DNA of 64,000 nt from Elmis aenea. Its lineage: Eukaryota > Arthropoda > Insecta > Coleoptera > Elmidae. Shown piece by piece: positions 21,191-64,000 of the stretch. The notes under the pieces are model-generated. The model searched no databases. It saw only the letters and a program-made list of their open reading frames with translations, and was not told where the DNA came from. Numbering within the stretch: the first letter of the stretch is position 1; every line of letters starts with the position of its first letter. Made by a program: the position numbers and the translations under genes. The DNA is taken from the NCBI GenBank assembly GCA_947652605.1, contig OX393583.1, positions 12,689,222 through 12,753,221 of the forward strand, read 5' to 3'.

Positions 21191-22602
21191 AGTTTGAATG
21201 GCTTTTTCAAAATTTCCAAGTCTAAATTTAACTTGAAAGTGAGATTATGTTATATATTTGTAAAGGGAAAATATTGGAGAATTTAAAATGGTATAACACG
21301 TTATTAAAAAAAAAAAATTAGAGAAGGTTGCAAATTCGCCGAGCGGGCGCTAAAAGAATTGCTTTGCCGTGACGATCGCATCAGCTCACGAAATCATTCA
21401 TAACTCGAAAACCACTGAACCGAATTCGGATATCTTTACATATTCGAAGAGAGCAAGGTCCGTTTTACCACTCACGAAAAATGCGCAATAATAAACATCG
21501 AAATGGCTCCGCAAAACGCGTATAACTTTTGTGCAATTTTGTCGAAATAAAATCATTTTGAGGTGAAATTGCCTCTTTTCACGAAATCGTTCATAACTTG
21601 ATAACCCTTGGGCCGATTTTAAATATCTTTACATTTTTGAAGAGGGAAAAGATTGCTTTACGATTACCGATAAACTCTCAATTTGAAACGCCGAATTGGC
21701 TTTGCACCAAACAAAAAACTTGATAAAAATTTCGGGTAAAATTCTTTGGTTACCGCGTCAAATAGCAAACCCCGAGGAAATCGTCCATTGCTTGGTAAAT
21801 AATTGTACAATTTTAAATTTTAAAAAACCATCGTATAATAAAGAAAAAAACGACGTTCAATTTGATATGCAACACTTTATTCGAGCTATTCTATTGAGTC
21901 CACACGGAAAGGAAAACTAACAATTTTGTTCGCGCACGAAATTACATGTATTTAAATGGGAAAAATGTATAATATTTAAGGGTTCGTAACTTTGTTATTA
22001 TTTGTCGTAGAAAGTTGATTCTTGGACCATCAGCGAGCTCGATTCTTGCAAATTAAGAAACTGTTTGTCTTTCAGCTGTGGCCCCATGCGGGGGCCCGGC
22101 GCGATGTTAATAACGAACTCACGCGACCGACTAAGTCACGTGTAAGTCAGCGACGTACCTGGACATGCGGTGGGAGGGTTATCAAAATTTTGTAAAAATG
22201 AAAATCGCCAAAACTCGAAAACCGTCCTAGCTCCCTGCTCGTTTTATATCGATGTTTTCGATATTTTGTGGTATGGACAAAAAAAATTAGGCGAGAAGCT
22301 TTTTTTTTACGCCACCAATCTCCTTTATTCGTTTTTTACTAATTATTTTTAGCTCCCCGCCCCTTTTATATCGATATAATTTCGATATCGCCCACCCCTA
22401 GCGGCTACGATAATTAAGTTGTTATAAAAAATTAGATGAATGTAACGAGAATAAATTTATGTTTGAATAACTACAATATGCAATTATTATTATTTTACAC
22501 TACAAAATACTGCGCAAACCCTTACTTTAGTCATGTATGTACTTACAATTTAATTTTTTTTTTAATTTAATTAATAGTAAAATCTTTTTTTTGTTATTAC
22601 AG
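21191..22602. other. Eph: Unassigned DNA upstream of the first visible Eph exon
   Basis: Probably Eph intron. A less AT-rich stretch (21320-22150) contains repeated ATTCATAACTCGAAAACC-like phrases and reads as an old repeat. A small-element end ATATCGCCCACCCCTA lies at 22384-22401. I searched for the preceding ligand-binding exon here and saw none. Confidence 0.4.
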
Positions 22603-62422
<39,820 letters not shown>

Positions 62423-62438
62423 AAGTATTTATAATAAT

Positions 62439-62444
62439 AATAAA
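62439..62444 (+). terminator. Eph: Candidate Eph poly(A) signal
   Basis: AATAAA 17 nt after the SAM-exon stop. Very close to the stop, so the main site may be further down; TATATTTTAAAG-rich sequence follows. Confidence 0.35.
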
Positions 62445-63053
62445 TAACTGTTAAGTGTTTTTTAATTTTTTTAATGACTTCAAGTTTAACTTTGTCAGAG
62501 TGATTGTGTTAAATGAAGAAACAGTTGAGTGAAGACGGTTTTCCAGTTCGACATGCGGACATCCAAAAAAAGACTTCCCACAATGCAGGCAATTAATTTT
62601 TATTGTTGAATAGCAAATTATGGCAGCTTCTAAGACTGTTAATTAATTTATTATATTTTAAAGTAATATTTTTTTATTTTTGTTTTTACTAATATTCACA
62701 GGCGTATGGTAACTGAAATTGTACGCTGAAATTTTGAGCGAAATGTACGTGTTAAACTTTTCATACGTAACATTACCCCTGAATGTATAAAAATGCCACT
62801 AAAAACACCAATTTTTAAAAAAAGTTTACGTCCAGTAACGAACGTAGTTGTTGGCCTATGAAATATTATTTATGCCACCGTTTGAAATGATCACGCAATT
62901 TAAATGAATTGCTTGAATATGAGAGCTTGGTATTATGTTTGTGCAAATTATACATATATTAATTTCCATCTTTAAAAACATCACGCACATTGGTGCAAAC
63001 AAAAAATTAAGATTGAATAGGCTAGGCCCTGGAATAGTGTAATTTGGCTACTA
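62445..63053 (+). other. Eph: Eph 3' flank or 3' UTR
   Basis: No coding sequence. Probably 3' UTR and flank of Eph; the end of the transcript cannot be fixed. Confidence 0.4.
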
Positions 63054-64000
63054 TACAGGGTGTTCCCCTACATTTTTTCCTTTTTTTTGGATCTCAGAAA
63101 CTATAGGAGCTAGAGAGTAGACAATTCTGGTCAAAATTTGTAGCTTAGTGAGCTGATTTAAAATGTGTTTTCAAATTTCTAATAATCTTAAGTATTCCGA
63201 AAAAAAAATGGAAAAATCGCATTTTTACTTTCGCCATACGCCATACGTAATATGAAGAAAGTATTGTTTATTTTGTTGAATATTTTGGTGTTACGAATAA
63301 CGTTCGGGAAATGGGTATTTTGATTAAATGCGAGGAACTGTATAAGTGACATTTGTTTGTTATCTCATCAAATGTTTTTAAGGCGATAGTCAACTTTTTT
63401 GTTTCTTATATTTGATATGTTAAGTAACTAAAAACAGCTGTATTCAAAATTATATTTTCTGTTTACTAGCGTAAAAACCAGTGGCGGCTTCTAAGAACTT
63501 GCAATGGGGGTGCTGTAGCAAAAAATGTAACCAAAATTTTCATTATGGGTGGGATTTAAAAATTTACATTACCAGTAAAGCAAAAATATGCCTTAATTAC
63601 TTTCTTATATTATCTATTTGTATCTAAATTTCTTTGTCCTTTCTGGTTTACTAATTTATCGATTACTCTTTATTGGAATTAGTTAAATTCTCAATCAAAA
63701 ATAGTCAAATCCGACGTAGAATTTTTAATTTAACTTTTCTCGCTCTGAGGTAAACGCAAAAATGGATTCCTTGTAAATATTGAACAGAATTTTTGTTTTT
63801 ATTTTAATTCATTTTTATCTAAAATTATTTTGAAAGGCAGCAGAAAATAAAACACTAAAACTAGCTTGTAAGCTCGTAGCCTTTTACTTCATTACAGCCC
63901 CAATAGTATGTATGTATATCACGCATCACTCCCACTCCATGTCTACTCGCCACTTCTTACATGGTATTATAGCATACATAAGATATACAGGGTGACGCAT
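63054..64000. repeat. Foldback end without visible partner, and a further end at the edge
   Basis: TACAGGGTGTTCCCCTACAT starts at 63054 and resembles foldback arms here (GGATCTCAGAAACTATAGGAG, GGCGATAGTCAACTTTTTTG), but no inverse is found before 64000. Another TACAGGGTGACGC begins at 63986 and leaves the window. A CAGTGGCGGCTTCTAAG small-element end lies at about 63480. Confidence 0.55.

Noticed and set aside
21696..21920. 74-codon open frame
   Set aside because: No recognisable domain and lies in an old repeat-like tract; no splice context.

Overview
The window is AT-rich, intron-rich insect nuclear DNA (a beetle is my best guess, from the general look of the proteins and repeats; no marker here proves the order). 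It holds two host genes inside a dense patchwork of DNA transposons.

Host genes. (1) On the minus strand at 11599-15502 lies a complete two-exon alpha-1,4-galactosyltransferase-like Golgi enzyme (379 aa as joined). The single intron carries a decayed Tc1/mariner-superfamily transposon. (2) On the plus strand, seventeen exons from 22603 to 62422 encode most of an Eph receptor tyrosine kinase: the rest of the ephrin-binding domain, the Cys-rich region, two fibronectin III domains, a membrane span, a juxtamembrane Tyr motif, the kinase, a long unusual linker exon and a SAM domain ending at a stop. All seventeen exons join without a phase error (1180 residues in this window). The 5' end (signal peptide and first part of the ligand-binding domain) was not found and is probably upstream.

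The most interesting host observation is the 657-nt exon at 55541-56197. It is phase 2 at both ends, so it can be included (219 extra residues between kinase and SAM) or skipped in frame. If its donor is not used, the next codon is a stop, giving a receptor with no SAM domain.

Repeats. About a third of the window is long foldback elements whose ends share TACAGGGTG (or one-base variants) but whose stems belong to roughly ten unrelated families. Several families occur two or three times, spread over different Eph introns. One family keeps a transposase remnant in its loop. Others are nested, with one hairpin inside the loop of another or a truncated LINE inside one arm with a perfect 15-bp target duplication. 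Also present: an internally deleted mariner with perfect 28-bp ends, an older mariner relic, several hAT elements with 8-bp target duplications, a pogo/psq-type relic carrying seven copies of a 14-bp near-palindrome, Helitron-like tandem units, Ty3/gypsy integrase relics in a repeated block, and several palindromic MITEs.

Layout: 1-11500 repeats only; 11599-15523 galactosyltransferase gene; 15.5-22.6 kb repeats (MITEs, Helitron-like array, gypsy relic); 22.6-62.4 kb Eph gene with repeat-filled introns; 62.4-64 kb Eph 3' flank and more repeat ends. No tRNA, rRNA or CRISPR was seen.
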